Assembly: GCA_900319505.1 (NCBI GenBank)
Contig: ONOV01000074.1
Coordinates: 1 to 15,158 of the forward strand
DNA: 15,158 bases
Direction: 5' to 3'
From: an uncultured Erysipelotrichaceae bacterium
Lineage (GTDB): Bacteria > Bacillota_I > Bacilli_A > Erysipelotrichales > Erysipelotrichaceae
Shown here: one piece after another, positions 14,380-15,158 of the stretch
Position numbering within the stretch: position 1 is the first letter of the stretch
Layout: each line of letters starts with the position of its first letter
Program-made: the position numbers and the translations under genes
The notes under the pieces: model-generated
The model's database searches: none
What the model was told of the DNA's origin: nothing
What the model saw: the letters and a program-made list of their open reading frames with translations, nothing else

Positions 14380-15003
14380 ATGACAGATAAACAGCAGGAA
14401 TCAGCCGACATCGATGTACTTCTGTCCGGCATCGGTGATGCTTACAGATACGGATTCGGCATGGACAGAAAAGATTATGAACAGGCATTGCGCTATTATC
14501 GCAAAGCAGCTTCCATGGGCAACTCCCATGCTTTCTATATGATAGGACAGTGCTGCCTTGAAGGCAAAGGCTGTGTCCGCAATGTTTCCAAAGCCCTGGA
14601 CTATTATGAAAAGGCTGCTGAACAGGGCAATACAAAAGCCATGATTGCCCTGGGCGATCTGTACTGGAACGGCATCAAAGATGAAGTAGCCCCAGACCGC
14701 ACACTGGCCTCTGAATTCTATCTCAATGCCCTGGATCAGGTACAGCATCAGTCCGACATGCAGAATCTGCCCTTTGCCTACACCCGTGTGGCAAAATGCC
14801 TGGAAGGCGGTGTCGGTATGGAACGGAACATCCAGAGTGCTTATTACCTGTATGAAGCTGCGGTAGATGCACTTCATTCCCTTCTGCCGATCGAGCCTCA
14901 CTTCGATGAAGCAGAACTCAATGCGGCAGAAGACGGTCTGCAGAGAACCGCAGGAAAACTGGGGCAATCTGCAGAAAGCAGAGAGAAAATTCAATTTTCT
15001 TAA
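14380..15003 (+). CDS. Sel1-repeat (tetratricopeptide-like) protein
   Basis: 207 residues, no signal peptide, predicted cytoplasmic. Sel1-like helical pairs occur at about 16-47 (GDAYRYGFGMDRKDYEQALRYYRKAA in overlapping segments), 52-83 (MIGQCCLEGKG, then YYEKAAEQG), 88-120 (ALGDLYWNG, degenerate second helix) and 133-164 (RVAKCLEGGVGMERN, YYLYEAA). The repeats fold into a superhelix that binds protein partners. No enzyme domain is present, so a scaffolding or adaptor role is the family expectation. The ATG at 14380 has no Shine-Dalgarno sequence and follows an AAC-N-GTT repeat. The next ATG, at 14461 (residue 28), would cut into the first repeat, so the upstream start is favoured. Possible plus-strand promoters (TTGCAT 14342-14347 with TAAACT 14364-14369) would give a leader of only a few nt. 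Confidence 0.85.
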   Translation: MTDKQQESADIDVLLSGIGDAYRYGFGMDRKDYEQALRYYRKAASMGNSHAFYMIGQCCLEGKGCVRNVSKALDYYEKAAEQGNTKAMIALGDLYWNGIKDEVAPDRTLASEFYLNALDQVQHQSDMQNLPFAYTRVAKCLEGGVGMERNIQSAYYLYEAAVDALHSLLPIEPHFDEAELNAAEDGLQRTAGKLGQSAESREKIQFS

Positions 15004-15033
15004 ACTTCTTCTTCCAATTCTCAGAATCTATGG

Positions 15034-15039
15034 TATTAT
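15034..15039 (+). promoter_or_regulatory. Extended -10 promoter for tRNA-Ser
   Basis: TATTAT preceded by TGG (TGN extension) lies 35 nt before the mature tRNA 5' end. A weak -35, TTCCAA, is at 15012-15017 with 16-nt spacing. This fits a separate tRNA promoter after the Sel1 gene. Confidence 0.45.
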
Positions 15040-15074
15040 ATACAAGCGTTCGGTAAAGAGCGGTTGTAAACCAT

Positions 15075-15158
15075 GCAGGAATACCCAAGTGGTTGAAGGG
15101 GCAGGCTTGGAAAGCTTGTAGATCGGTAACACGGTGCCAGGGTTCAAATCCCTGTTCC
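15075..15158 (+). tRNA. tRNA-Ser(GGA), 3' end cut by the window
   Basis: Type II tRNA. Acceptor 5' strand GCAGGAA (15075-15081) pairs with the visible TTCC of the 3' strand; the last three pairing bases, discriminator and any encoded CCA lie beyond the edge. The D stem is CCC/GGG with AAGTGGTTGAAG between. The anticodon stem is CAGGC/GCTTG with loop TTGGAAA, giving anticodon GGA, which reads UCC and UCU serine codons. A long variable arm (around GATCGGTAACACGGTGC) identifies a serine-class tRNA. The T arm is CAGGG-TTCAAAT-CCCTG. Confidence 0.93.

Noticed and set aside
14301..14432. 44-residue extension of the TetR regulator
   Set aside because: It crosses the promoter region and the divergent Sel1 start, and family proteins begin close to the DNA-binding domain.
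14983..15002. AGAAAAT-TCA-ATTTTCT hairpin at the end of the Sel1 gene
   Set aside because: The stem is short and purely AT-rich apart from two pairs, and no T-run follows, so it is not convincing as a terminator.

Overview
The window reads as chromosomal DNA of an anaerobic, probably gut-associated Bacillota. An Erysipelotrichia-like or neighbouring clostridial lineage is my inference from protein style, strong AGGAGG-type ribosome binding sites, and a quinone-free style flavoprotein set that pairs a GlpA-like protein carrying a BFD-type [2Fe-2S] domain with a second flavoprotein and a DUF1667 partner. Nothing looks like a phage, plasmid, transposon or CRISPR array. Most genes are on the minus strand.

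Layout from left to right: (a) the N-terminal two thirds or so of a VTC-type polyphosphate polymerase domain protein on the minus strand, cut by the window edge (1-473). (b) A 1680-residue membrane-anchored cyclic-di-GMP protein (630-5672, minus) that combines an intact GGDEF, a degenerate GGDEF, a complete EAL, several PAS-like sensors, another degenerate GGDEF and a final intact GGDEF with an I-site. It ends at a strong hairpin terminator and has an unusual leader: a perfect 24-bp palindrome at the predicted -35 region and a hairpin near the predicted 5' end of the RNA. (c) A translationally coupled pair, an SseB-family protein followed by a GNAT acetyltransferase fused to an inorganic-pyrophosphatase-like domain (5967-7519, minus). 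Its terminator begins inside the last codons. (d) A MATE exporter (7585-8931, minus) whose -10 box lies 7 nt from the likely start codon. (e) A truncated glycosyltransferase-2 relic with a good ribosome binding site (9077-9322, plus). (f) An HtrA-type surface protease (9414-10622, plus) preceded by a TTCACA-N5-TTCACA direct repeat and followed by a 17-bp bidirectional terminator. (g) A four-gene minus-strand operon (14300 down to 10668): TetR-family regulator, GlpA-like FAD/[2Fe-2S] dehydrogenase, GlpB-like FAD/NAD oxidoreductase and DUF1667 protein, with 4-nt and 13-nt overlaps between the last three. (h) A Sel1-repeat protein (14380-15003, plus), divergent from the TetR gene. (i) tRNA-Ser(GGA), cut by the right edge.

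Functionally the region is a set of independent housekeeping and signalling units rather than one pathway. The coherent units are the TetR-led redox operon, probably oxidising sn-glycerol-3-phosphate or a similar 2-hydroxy substrate, and the c-di-GMP protein, which carries both synthesis and breakdown modules on one chain. The most unusual items are the architecture of that protein and the palindrome before it, the pyrophosphatase-like fusion, the very short or leaderless 5' ends predicted for several genes, and the direct-repeat operator in front of htrA.
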